Part shown: piece by piece, positions 1-10,609 of the stretch
How the letters are laid out: each line of letters opens with the position of its first letter
Numbering within the stretch: the stretch's first letter is position 1
Source of the DNA: Mesorhabditis belari
Taxonomy: Eukaryota > Nematoda > Chromadorea > Rhabditida > Rhabditidae
Length of the DNA stretch: 64,000 nt
Assembly: GCA_958450365.1 (NCBI GenBank)
Contig: CAUEEP010000900.1
Coordinates: 248,001-312,000, forward strand
Reading direction: 5' to 3'
Made by a program: the position numbers and the translations under genes
Notes under the pieces: model-generated
Told to the model about the DNA's origin: nothing
Database searches by the model: none
What the model saw: only the letters and a program-made list of their open reading frames with translations

Positions 1-423
1 TCCCAATACCCTAAAAAAATTGGGTACCTTAAGAAAAGCGGGTACTTTATACAGCGTAATGCTTTGCTAAAGCAATGTTTTCTGTTAATATTAAAGTACC
101 CGATAAATGTGGGAAACAGTAAAAGATCGTCTCCCGACATATCTTTTTGAATACATGTTCTTTATACAGCGCGAAAGAAGAGCCCGAAAAAAGAATTGAA
201 TTCTAAATTGGCGCTGGTAAACCTTTGGAATGAACCCATTAAGAAGCGCAAAGGATCTTACACCGAACTAATGTCATAACTTCTATCGCAACTAAATTTA
301 CGGCAATCCTTTGCAAGAGACAGAAACTTTAGCCATCAGCTACAAGAAGCTTTTCTTTTCGAGAGGCCACTATTGGGGTAAATTGCAAATCCAGTCTGCA
401 GACTAGAGAGATTTCCAGCTCAC

Positions 424-930
424 CGGATAGACTGTATACATATCCTCAGAGACACCATCTGAGTGCGCATTTCGAACGACGACAGTCACCTGAAAATGTT
501 TTCTATCGACTGGCACTATCCGCGTTTAGTTACGGAAAACGAAATTGTGTTTATCAAAGTTTTCGTTGAATTGAATGTAGATTAATCTAGTAAATCTAGT
601 AATCTGATAAAGTACTATGTAAGACAGAAATGGGCACAACTCCAGCTCAACACAACTCCAGCTCAACATAACTCCAGCTCAACACAACTCCAGCTCAACA
701 CAACTCCAGCTCAACACAACTCCAGCTCAACACAACTCCAGCTCAACACAACTCCAGCTCAACTTCAACTCACCGTTGTGTCAGCAACAACCGTGATACT
801 CCGATTCGTAGTTTGAAAGTAACCAACGTGTTGATCTCGATAGTTTGTCTGGATCTCTGGTGGAAGATTGAACTGAAAACTCTTCCTTTTGTAGGCGTAG
901 TCTCACCAAAAACCTTTCTTGGTGTTTCAT
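424..930 (-). CDS. Exons of an unrecognised minus-strand gene (incomplete)
   Basis: Two minus-strand exons are well supported: 774-872 (33 codons, starting FNLPPEIQTNY and ending VVADTT) and 424-489 (22 codons, VTVVVRNAH..MYTVYP). Both begin after an AG acceptor, end at a GTGAG donor and are in phase 0. A short upstream exon 907-930 (MKHQERFL) is also in phase and could carry the start. The gene may continue at both ends: in-phase sequence after 424 reaches a stop within about 60 bp if the next AG is used. No family was recognised. The intron 490-773 contains a 16-bp minisatellite. Confidence 0.45.
634..767. repeat. 16-bp minisatellite
   Basis: About eight head-to-tail copies of CACAACTCCAGCTCAA with one or two substitutions. 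It lies in the intron between the two supported exons of the gene at 424-930. Confidence 0.9.
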
Positions 931-2782
931 TGAACTAATTAGGGCAGTGATTTGAATTTTCTGGCACTGATAAGAAGAGTGGAAAGAAGAAAAGAATATT
1001 TGAGGAACTGGAAAGATTTACGAGAGAATTTTGGAGTGGAGGAACGGTGAAAGTGGCAGTGGAGAAGAGGGCGGATGGGGTGCTCACGGTGACAGTGGCT
1101 GGCTTTCTAGAAATGGGAAAATGCACTGAAAAGTCAAAAGTCGAGGCTATCCAAGGCAAGTCAAAGTCTGGCTTTGACTTTGGCTTTGGCTTTGTTTTTA
1201 TTCTTTAAAAAACTCACGTCGAATCGTAATTTGTAATAATCAGTGTGATGTTCTCCGTGTACGTGTTGTCCCCATCACTGAATATTTGTTTATCAGTCGA
1301 AAAACCCGCCTGATGGCAGGATTTTCTGGCTGGATTGGGATAAATAGCTTTTTCCGGCCGGCCAGCACTGGTGGTTGTGACGCAGTCGGGAGCACACATT
1401 CCTATGGCCCTTATGAGTCGGGTTCGACCCGCCGTAGTCCCACTGAGCTCCCAATTTTTCATTTTTTTTGAAATTGAACAACTATTCTTATATTCTAAAA
1501 CTTTTAAAGAAATTTTCGCCTACAGACTACGCCTACAGACTAGGCCAACAGTCTACGCCTACAGACTACGCCAACAGACTACGCCTGTAGACTACGCCTA
1601 CAGACTACGCCTACAGACTAGGCCAACAGACTACGCCTACAGACTACGCCTACAGACAAACTCACTCCGCAAACAGACAGACTGACTCTTTTATATAGTG
1701 GATCTACGATAACTCTTCCCTTTCAAACAAACTTCAAGGACAAACTTACTTCAAATGAGAATTCGTGACAGCAAAGATGAACTTTGTGCCTGTTGTGAAA
1801 GCCCTTACAGCTGGATGAACTTTTGCTGGCTCTTGGAGATCGGTGATGCGAGCTATAGTGGAGAATTTGTTTCAAAAACAATGAACTATTTAAAAAGGTT
1901 TTATTTTAATCTAAACTTTCAGCTCTAAGCGCTTTTGCATGATTTTTATGTTCTTGACTCAAACGAACCTTTATGCAAAACTTGAACATTCGCATACAAA
2001 AGGGAAATCAAAGCAACAAAGTAAACGAGTTGCCGCATACCCTAAAATCGAAAAAAAAAACAAATAAGATTCTGAAGTTTGTAAAATAAATTCGGAAAAT
2101 TGAAGTCGAAAGTACAGATTGGAAGGGAAATCTCAGCAAAAATAATCTCTCGGAATTCCCCAAGTCGGAATTCTCGAGTCAAATTGATAATTCGGCGTTG
2201 GCGTGGCCGCTTATCGACTTTATCCCTTTTAAGGGTTGCGTGGATTGCGTAGAAATCAATTTAGGGCTTATTTTAGACTTCAAAAGGAGTAATTTGCAAA
2301 ATTAGTTCAAAAAGTCGATAAGCGTGAATGACATTCAAAAAGTCATTCAAGTCATTCAAGCTATTCTGTGTTAGGACTAGTTATTGAATTTTTTGAAAGA
2401 AACTAGAGTGAAGAAGAGATTTAGATTGTCGTTTTGATACTCCAAATCGTTTTGCATAAGCCAAATAAAGGTTCTAAGCAATTCAAAAAGCTAAAATACA
2501 AGTAAAAATCGTGAATTAATTCAATTCGAGTTTCTCGACGCCTATTTTTTTCATTTTCATTTATTTTCATTCTGTGATTTGGCTCGTAAAAGGTGTGGAA
2601 AGATAAAGATTGCAGCTACGCCCTCTAAAAATTGAAAAGGAATTAAAAAATTGAAAAGGAAAGGAGAATTGAAAGCTTTCTTTCATCAGCTTATAGATTT
2701 TTGAAAGTTCAGCGAGATTTGGGATGTGATGAATGTGAAAAGAATGACTGTTTGTTTTCTTTTGTCAAATCAAAAACATTTA
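931..2782. other. Intergenic region with a short tandem repeat
   Basis: AT-rich sequence with no convincing gene. The only structured part is the CCTACAGACTACG array at about 1518-1657. A phase-closed 57-codon ORF at 1755-1928 is listed among the rejected items. Confidence 0.6.
1518..1657. repeat. 13-16-bp tandem repeat
   Basis: Roughly ten imperfect copies of GCCTACAGACTAC with occasional 3-bp insertions (CAACAGACTAG variants). It is not in a recognised gene. Confidence 0.85.
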
Positions 2783-5528
2783 TCAACTCCATTGTTTCTT
2801 GTAAGTCTCAAAATAAAGCTCTTTTTCCTCTTGTTTCGTCATTCTCAATTCTTCCATTGCCAAATGTTTCGCTTCTGCGTGAATCTTCGCGAGTTTGTGT
2901 GAGACTTTAACGAAATTCGGGAAATTCATCGCCAACCTCGTGCGCAACGATTTGTGATAGAACAAAAGTAATAGCATTGAGATCAGAGTCTAAAATTTGG
3001 CCTTTAAAATCTTTAGTTTACTTGACCCTTTATTTGTTTTTTGACTAGACTTTTGTCTAGACCGTTCTAGTGTCTAGATTTTGTGTTTTTCTAAGGGTCT
3101 AGATCTTGGTCTAGATCTAAGCATCTAGATTTTGATGAACTTGGCTTAAGTCTTGTCTTTGACGTCATAGATTTCTCATTAAAAAGCTCAGAATATCTCA
3201 GAATCAGATTCCCTCAATCAGATCAGATTTTCGTTTTCAAAAATCGAATTTAGAAAAGAAAAATGCGGTCACCGGAATTGAACCCTCAACCTTCCGAGTC
3301 TCCGGGCCTACACTCTACCACTGAGCCACAGGTACTTGTTGGCCCAGGCGAGAAAAAAGGGTCAAAGACTTTAAGACCATCTAGAATCACTTATTTCCTT
3401 CACCTGACTTGCATTCAACGCATAATATATGGCAATTGTCAACTTTCCATAAACGAGAAACCAATCCGGGAAATTTCTTCGCGTAATCGTCCAAACGCTG
3501 ATGTAACAAAGGAGAAGTGAAAGTGAAGAGATGCCGATGAATGGAAGAAAGAGTTGAAGAGCTTGAGCTGTTCTGGAAATGAAAAAGTTTTGCAATCATT
3601 GCAAAACAACTTCAAATCATTGTAAATGTTCTTCTTGACCTTAAGAATTTGATTACTAGATTTGAATACGATTTTTTATTTACCTAACATTCTCCTCAAC
3701 TTGAATCCTCCCCGACAGCGTTGTTTTCCCAGTGAATCTCTTCTGAAATGTCGTTTTCTGTTGTCGTCGCGCGATGTAAGGAAGCAACAAGGAAACCTGG
3801 AAGATTTCATTTAGGTAACTAATCTAAAGCCTTTAAACTGACCACACTTGAATAAATCACAAATGAACCGAGAATGCTGTAGATGTGAAAGTAATTCAAG
3901 TACTGATTCCAGCTCAAGATAGCGATGTAAGCCGTGAAAATTATCTAAAATTTTTTCAAGCATTTGCTAGCTCAAATTTTAGTCTAGGAAAGTAGTCCTT
4001 TAAGCATTGCTGCTTTACTGATTACTGTAGTTGTACAAATAGCAACACAAACCATTAAGAAAGCGCTAGCAGCCGGCACGGTCAAACTGATCGCATTCTC
4101 CTCATATTTCATCCCAAAACAGGCGGCTATTAGACGCTCCGATGCAAGGATTACCGATACTCCATAGAAAATTGAGCTAGCTGAAATGATAAGTCGACAT
4201 TTTTCTTATTTCCTTACACAAATCAACAGGTCAACAGGTTGATAGGCTCTTATTTCCTTACACAAATCAGCAGCTCGTTGAAAAGATTTCCTCATACTGC
4301 CCATTTCCATCAATGCAAAGAAATTTGCTGCCAATCGAGCCAAGAAAAAGAGCATGTGACAAGCGGGAAGAAGGATCAGAAGAAAACGGAGATTACGGTG
4401 AAGGGTCTAGATTTTGGTGAGCTTGGCTTGAATCTTGTCTTTGACATCATAAATTTCTTTAAACAAATCTATTTTATTAGGTTGGTGAATTGAAAACTGC
4501 GGGACTTTGAACTAAAATTTATTCAACATAAAACCATCAATTCATTCGAAATAATCTCCCTTATTATTGACGACTTCTGCCCATTTTACAGGCAATTTGC
4601 GAATTCCTCTTTCGTAGTAGAATTTTGATTTGTGTGTGAGACAAGTGTGAGACTCAAAAATGGAGGACTGGAGATGTCAGCTGTCAGCCCAGTTTGAGCA
4701 CTTTCTTCAAAAGAAACCCACTTTGGTGTCAATAGAAAAGTTGTAGAGAATCAAAAATTAGGCTTATAGCCAAATTTCCAAAAAGATACACTTAGTAGTT
4801 TCGCTTAAAATGCAAGTTTTGTGAAAATTAGTAAATTTGGCATTTCTTGAATACCAGTTTTTGAATCGTTCTGAAAATTTGGATATAAGCTTGATTTTTG
4901 ATTCTCTACAACTTTTCCATTCACACCAAAATGGGTTTCTTTTAAAGAAAGTGCTTAAACTGTCACATATCACAATATCCGGCCGTTTTCAATTCACCAA
5001 TCCAATATTTTAACCAAAGTTTGACCAAGTTAACTGTCAACGAACAAATAATAAGAGAAAAATGAATAAAAATCAACCAAATCAGTATAGTAAATCTTTA
5101 AACAACAGAAAGAGACAATTCACCAACTCAATAGATTCATTAAATGAAGCTTCTCTTTATGGTTAACTTACCGCTTTCTTCGCCACCACCAGAACATAGA
5201 TGGTAAACACGTAGAAGTTGGAAGCGATTTCGATAGTCTGATTAAATTCGGAAAGATATAAAAAGATTGAAGTGTTTTGCTGGACAAAGTAGACTTGTTA
5301 TTAGCTAGCAATACAATGTGCTGAACACTTGTCAATAAAGTTTCATCAGTTGTTTGTCGCACTGCGCATCAGTTAGCAAATCTACCCAATCCAATCCAAA
5401 TCCAGAGTCATTTTTCTATTCATTTCCAGCTTTAGGATCTCAAAACTCACCTCGATCCCCATCGCAAGATAGTAGAATATTTGAATAGTTTCACCTGGGG
5501 AATCATCTGCATCCGGTACAATCGACAT
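2783..5528 (-). CDS. Sre-like nematode serpentine chemoreceptor
   Basis: Predicted seven-transmembrane chemosensory receptor for the plasma membrane of sensory neurons. Eight exons on the minus strand join in phase to 343 aa: 5451-5528, 5172-5237, 4262-4406, 4026-4180, 3846-3944, 3684-3796, 3404-3572, 2783-2989. Diagnostic motifs are FHRNL-like (LHRNLRFLLILLP) before TM2, an SERLIAACF segment after TM3 and LSGRIQVEENVR after TM5; the last is typical of the Sra superfamily and especially Sre. The C-tail is charged and has no transmembrane segment. No frameshift or internal stop was seen. Intron 2 holds a dead mariner element and intron 7 a tRNA-like sequence. Family assignment is from motifs; Srb or Srab is the alternative. 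Confidence 0.85.
3263..3345 (-). pseudogene. tRNA-like sequence
   Basis: Read on the minus strand it has an A-box/D-arm part (TGTGGCTCAGTGGTAGAG) followed about 30 nt later by a B-box/T-arm part (GGGTTCAATTCC). Acceptor and anticodon stems do not pair well, so it is a tRNA-like element or decayed tRNA, not a working gene. It lies in intron 7 of the sre-like gene and shares the sequence around its 5' half with the copy at 17708-17785. Confidence 0.7.
4477..5005 (-). mobile_element. Internally deleted mariner transposon
   Basis: Terminal inverted repeats contain TTGGTGAATTGAAAAC at both ends (start of element 4477, end 5005) and are flanked by TA dinucleotides at 4475-4476 and 5006-5007, the target duplication expected for mariner/Tc1 elements. 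Minus-strand sequence near 4535-4615 encodes a transposase C-terminus ending YYERGIRKLPVKWAEVV..GDYF then a stop, very close to the conserved C-terminus of mariner transposases. The catalytic region is missing. A second, inner inverted repeat is at about 4670-4755 and 4895-4975. It sits in intron 2 of the sre-like gene. Confidence 0.88.
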
Positions 5529-5577
5529 TTCCCTAAGTTTCAACTCGAATCTTGTAAAAGATAATGTGATTCGAAAT

Positions 5578-5668
5578 CTGTAAGCTGTAAGTAAGCTGTA
5601 AGCTGTAATCTGTAAGCCTCACCAGATTACAGCTTACAGATTACAATCTATAAGCTGTAATCTGTAAA
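5578..5668. repeat. Short inverted/direct repeat cluster
   Basis: Repeated CTGTAAGCTGTAATCTGTAA units followed by partly inverted copies (AGATTACAGCTTACAG), just upstream of the sre-like start codon. It could fold as a hairpin; no regulatory role can be shown. Confidence 0.7.
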
Positions 5669-6085
5669 AGATCTCCGACAAAAATTGCTCAATCGGTGAG
5701 AGACGGCTTTTTGTAAACGTTGTCTCAACAAAAAAAAGACAACACGCGAACTTCCGCGAAAAAAACTTGGGAATTATTAGGTAAATCAAAAAAATTGAAA
5801 ACTTTTTGAAAGAACGTGACGCTTGAATCTTGATTACTGAAGATTTGTAGTATACATTTTTTGAGGAAAAGAAAGAAAAGGAAAGGCAAACAGAAAATTA
5901 TCGGGCTCTTCAAAGAAATTGTGTATTGCTCTCGAAAAACGCTCCGTTTTGTATCTTTTTAGCTACATGGAGCTTTTAGAGCTTTTGTAACTGATATAAA
6001 GATCGTCTAAAAGATTTATAGGATAGTATGGAGACAGGTTGACACGTTTAGAAAATGATTTACTTTGCTGAGGACTCGATAAGGT

Positions 6086-6160
6086 AGCGCATGCTTGGAG
6101 GTAGCGTATGCTTGAAGGTAGCGTATGCTTGAAGGTAGCGTATGCTTGAAGGTAGCGTAT
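6086..6160. repeat. 16-bp minisatellite
   Basis: Five copies of GGTAGCGTATGCTTGA with point variants, immediately before a tRNA-like sequence. Confidence 0.85.
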
Positions 6161-6205
6161 GCTCTTTCTCTCTTCTTCTGCCTTTTTTGTCTCGAAGGCC
6201 TGAAG

Positions 6206-6285
6206 CAACTACGGCTCAGTGGTAGAGTATCTGCCTGGGAGCCTGGAGATCGAGAGTTCGATTCCCCTCGACTCTTTGCCAAATT
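6206..6285 (+). pseudogene. tRNA-like sequence
   Basis: Plus-strand GGCTCAGTGGTAGAGTA (D-arm/A-box) is followed by GAGAGTTCGATTCCCCTC (T-arm/B-box). The T-stem pairs approximately, the anticodon stem does not. Probably a decayed or tRNA-derived element. Confidence 0.65.
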
Positions 6286-6825
6286 GTTTTGAGAAAGAGG
6301 AGAAGGGAACGGAAGCAAAGAAAATCTCTTCAATGATAAAATCTTTGATACAGTTGAACTATTCATTGCTTCTAGCTTTATTTTGTTTAATTTGCTTTGC
6401 TTTATTTTATCGTTCTATTTAGAGTTTATTTATAAACTAAATGATAAATCTTATGCAAGATAAAGTCAATTTTGAACTGGGCATCAAGTTATTGAGATAC
6501 ATTGAAAACATTTGAGATTAAGTGAACCCGATATTGGAAATATTTTGAACAACCATAGATCAGATGGATAACCGTTTTGTCAACCGATAAATGATGGAAT
6601 CTCGTATTTGGGAATGTAAAGCTTTCTAGAAATATCAAAGTTGAAAGGATAAAAAAAAGAAGTGAAATTGATGATACGATTTGACTTGAAAAGTCAACGT
6701 CGCTTTGAATCAGAAAAAACAAATTGAAGAATGGTTTTGAAGATATTCAGTTATCAAGGAATCGAATGGGTGTCTGAATGGAGCGTCGTGGACGATCGAT
6801 CGGCGATGGACAAGGAGTTGTTGAA

Positions 6826-8087
6826 TTACTGAAATTTGTCTCAATAAGAACTGCATGATCAAGTTTTGGATTTTTTTTGGCATTAAATGCACGGCTTTTA
6901 GTAATTTACTCACTTCATCGCTACTCAAGTCTGTTCGAAAGTCAGAAAAGTCAATACCTGTTCAGTTTACCCTTTGCTTGTTTCTTTACCCGCCTCAATT
7001 CTTTGATATCGATTTCCATTGCCGCATCAAGTGGATGATTCTCATCGTTTTCTGATGATGTTGATAAAGTTGGAGAGTTAAACTCTTTAGATGGAGAAAG
7101 CTCATCTTGAGTGGTAGATTTCTCTTGAGGTGGAGTGATTGATGGGCTCAAAATTGGAGGATTCAACTGAAAATTGGCTTTTGTTTTGGGAAGTCGTTTG
7201 TTTCTTTTGAAACCTCTTGATTTTCTCCAGCAGCTTCTTCAGCAAGCTCAACTTGGGGCACATCATCGACTTCGAAAGTCACTTGCTAAACTTTTACGTG
7301 ATACTGGCTTTAAGCTAACAACTGAATGACCTAACTAGATATCTAATTGAATACCTATTTTGCTTTCTTTCTATAACAAACCTTCGCAAAATAATCGAGA
7401 AGCTCGTGTTCAAAATGTCTCTTCAAATGCCCATAGTTTACTTGCCATAACCGATTGTCACTGAAATTTCGAGCAATTCAACACTTTACACTTTCAACTT
7501 ACCATTTCCTTATCAACCACATTGAATCCTCAGCGAACAAATCTAAAAAAGACTTTCAAATTTGGTCTATGCATATTAACACCTGTGCTTTCCTCCACTG
7601 GTCCGAGCACTTCCACATTTGCTTCTTTCTAATAGAATTTGTTAGATAGTTTAATTAGCCATGTTCAAACTTACAATCATTGCTTTCTGTTTTTTGTCAA
7701 GCAACGATACCTCGTACCAAGTTGGTCTGAAACGTAAATTTTTCTTATATTGTCAATTCAATTGAGTAGTGTAGAAAAGAGTTTCTTGTCTCAACCTCCA
7801 AGCCACTTTGAGCATCTCAACTCTTTCCGTATACGAGTTTCGCCATCGTCCGTTCACCACTTTCTTCCGGTAAATGCGACGGGTCTCATCGCCCAACGCG
7901 ACAACGCTGACCACCTGGAAATTTTGTCGCTGCTCTCATGTGTTATCTATACTGTTTAGCTTCCCAGTTCTTGTAGTTTTCCAAACAAAAGCTCATTATT
8001 AATAAATCCACAGCTTTGTATCTTTATAATGTTTACCTCATATTCGGAAGCATAGTTGAGTTGTTGCCTCTGACGATTATTGGTCAT
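6826..8087 (-). CDS. Unrecognised 224-aa protein
   Basis: Nine minus-strand exons join without a phase conflict: 8037-8087 (ATG), 7796-7914, 7675-7726, 7583-7628, 7503-7542, 7382-7460, 7214-7285, 6971-7166, 6914-6930, then a stop codon at 6826-6828. The N-terminal half is basic and rich in Trp/Tyr (VNGRWRNSYTERVEMLKVAW, RPTWYEVSLLDKKQK, NRLWQVNYGHLKRHFEHELL); the C-terminal half is acidic and Ser/Pro-rich and ends KDLSSDE. No signal peptide or membrane segment. The start was chosen because the ATG follows an acceptor-like TTTAG and opens a phase-0 exon. It lies 422 bp downstream of the HDAC gene on the same strand. The fold suggests a small nuclear or DNA/RNA-associated protein, but this is only composition. 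Confidence 0.65.
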
Positions 8088-8509
8088 GTGCTAAATTTTA
8101 GGAGTATTAAGTTGTCAAAAATAAATGCAAAAGCAGATAGATCCCTTTTCGGATCAAGAATAACTGCTATTTCAATTAACTGGCTCATATTCGAATCTGT
8201 TACAATAATTGCTTTAGCATAGACAGTATCAATCATTTGAAGAGTTAAAAATTCTCTCTGAAAAAACTTTTATTTGAGATCAAATAACCGATCGGAGGAG
8301 AATACGAACAACGATTTGACAAAATAAAATAAAATGATCAGATACAGTTATGATTTAGACAATCATGTTTGCTAATAGCCAAAATTCACAAAGGATACTC
8401 GTTGCGAAAAAGTGATTCCAGTTTTTAATTAAAAAGGTAAATATTTTCAATGGGATACAAGGAACAAAGAATACATTTAATACCATAAAAAATAGAACTT
8501 GTGCACTTG

Positions 8510-10517
8510 TTAAGCCGATTTGGCTGCCGCTTCCCGTCCATTGCTTTCATTTCGACGATCATCACCCTCATTCTCTCCATCGTAGAACTCGCCTGAAAAA
8601 TGAGCTTGTAGATTTTACAATAAAACAAGAGGTGTTACTCTTATAAAAATCACGCGTTGCTTGTATTATTGCAAAGTACTGAAAGCTTATTGATTAAAAG
8701 TTCAAACCTTCATGCTGCACATGAGAATCCATAATCGAGCGATGTAGTCGCACATCTGGATTCGCCATATCCTGAACAATAGATAAAAAACTCGTAATTG
8801 AAAAAGCTACACACCTGCCCCAAGGATGTATCGTTAAGAAATCGTATGGCATCGTCTGGAATCGGCTGCATTTGCACTGAAGGAGCGGCTTCCATTCGAT
8901 CAAGATTATTCAGCACTTGCTCCTAAAGAACGGTATATTTGATTCTACTTACAAAAAGCTACCTGCACTTTGCGCAGATATTCCGATGTGTTCTCGTTGT
9001 TGCCAGTGCCTGGGTCCAAGTGAAGCTTGTACGTAGGCCCGAAATACTCGAAGTAGTCGTTGTAAGGCAATACATTTGCCACCTGAAGATAAATAATTAG
9101 AAATTCTGAAAAATTAATTAATAAATAAACTAAGAAAACTAACTTCTCTATCGAGAGCAATGGCCGTTTCGTAAGCCCAGCATCTTGCGACATTTCTTGG
9201 TGTGTAGCCGCCACCGCCAAGCATCATCAACGGAACATTGTAGTCGCGGAAGAAGCTGGCACAACTAAAACAAAAGATTAGAAATTTAAAAGTAAAACGT
9301 ACGCTCCATGTCCTTTTAGCGTCAAGTTGAATGGCCCCAAACGATCACCGTGAAGAGAATCCGCTCCACATTGCAGTACAACAGCCGTTGGCTGATATTT
9401 CTCCATGACCTAAAATAAAAGTGTTACGTAAGCTGAAAATAACTAGATTTCAATTTTTTTACCACAAACCTTGGTCATGATTGGCTTGAAGATGCTCTGA
9501 TAAGCTTCATCGGTGATCCCGTCTTTTAGGGGAACATTCAGCGAGTAATACCTAAGAAAAGATCCATAAAAGTGCAAAATACTTATTTTGATTAACACTT
9601 CTAGAAACCTACTTCCCCTTTCCGACTCCGACATCTTTCAATTCTCCTGTACCCGGGAAGAAGTCGCCATATTTGTGAAAAGACACCGTCATAACCCGAT
9701 CCGTCGTGAAAAATGCTTCCTGAGCCAAAAGTTACAATTTTAAAAGTAAAATAGACCTCACCTCAACACCATCTCCGTGATGAACATCAATGTCAACATA
9801 GAGTACTCGTTTGTGGTACTTCAGCAGCTCCAAAATTCCCAGCACGATGTCGTTTGTGTAGCAGAAACCGCTAGCCTCGCTCTTTTTCGCGTGATGCAGA
9901 CCGCCCATCCAATTGATTGCGATATCAGCCTAAATCCGTCAATATATTTATCAAAATAGCACATTTTTACATGTCTGATTTTTTCAACTTACCTTTTGTT
10001 TGTTTAGTTTTACAGCAGCCGCTAGGGATCCACCCGAAGAAAGTTGACAAAATTCGTAAAGGCCATCAAAGAGGGGACAATCCTCGCCAACATTGAACTA
10101 AAGAAAGATACATTGCAACTAATCAAAGCCTATCCGAACTTTTAGCATTTGTTTGTTGTAGAGTTTCAAATTGTCCGGCGATGCTGTCTTTAAGAAATTG
10201 ATGTAGTCCTCGGAGTGAAATTTTGTCATCTCGTCAAAAGAAGCGGGAAACGGCCGGTAGACTTCGAGCTCTCTGTACAGTCCGTAATTCATGACCAGGT
10301 GGTGGGTCATCCGAATACGATGAGGCTTCATCACGTGTCCCTAAAGTTAAAACGCATACATCAGAGACGGGCAATTTTTCATCTTTGCATATTGTACAAA
10401 TTCAGTTTTATTGTTTTTTATTTAGTCCAAAAGTCTTACCTGGCCATAATAATAGTTGCCGACATTCGAATCGTAGAAATAGGCAACACGGCGCTTTCCA
10501 TGCTCCTTCACAGGCAT
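8510..10517 (-). CDS. hda-1: Class I histone deacetylase (HDAC1/2 type)
   Basis: Zn-dependent lysine deacetylase acting on histone tails in nuclear corepressor complexes (NuRD, Sin3, CoREST types). Twelve exons give 447 aa: 10440-10517, 10140-10340, 9993-10097, 9762-9929, 9613-9719, 9470-9551, 9303-9409, 9144-9264, 8963-9082, 8815-8922, 8708-8771, 8510-8592. Catalytic and metal residues fall at the same numbers as in human HDAC1: H140/H141 (GGLHHAKK), D176 and H178 ([10 protein letters not shown]), D264 ([11 protein letters not shown]), Y303 (GGGGYTPRN). The N-terminus ([20 protein letters not shown]) and length match C. elegans HDA-1 (461 aa) better than HDAC3. The C-tail is short, acidic then basic. 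It starts 92 bp after the MED4 stop, so probably the second gene of an operon. Confidence 0.96.
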
Positions 10518-10609
10518 CGCGATTCACTAAGAGTTTAATACAACTTGTCCAAACAAAAAAAATGAGATCAACGAATCACAATAACAAGAAATAAAACAAA
10601 AAAAACAAT
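10518..10609 (-). promoter_or_regulatory. Intercistronic region MED4-HDAC (probable operon)
   Basis: Only 92 bp separate the MED4 stop from the HDAC start on the minus strand. Read in that direction it is T-rich and ends CTCTTAG seven bases or so before the ATG, a plausible trans-splice acceptor. This spacing is typical of SL2-type operons in rhabditid nematodes. Confidence 0.6.

Larger units (their letters stand above)
5529..6825. other. Intergenic region
   Basis: Between the sre-like receptor and the 224-aa unknown gene. It contains a repeat cluster at 5578-5668, a 16-bp minisatellite at 6086-6160 and a tRNA-like sequence at 6206-6285. Nothing else was recognised. Confidence 0.6.

Noticed and set aside
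1755..1928. 57-codon plus-strand ORF with several cysteines (LCACCESPYSW)
   Set aside because: Too short, no splice signals or neighbours that support it, and its end reads into a TTTCAG acceptor-like sequence; could be revisited with RNA data.
8016..8222. 68-codon hydrophobic plus-strand ORF
   Set aside because: Overlaps exon 1 of the 224-aa gene on the other strand and has no family features.
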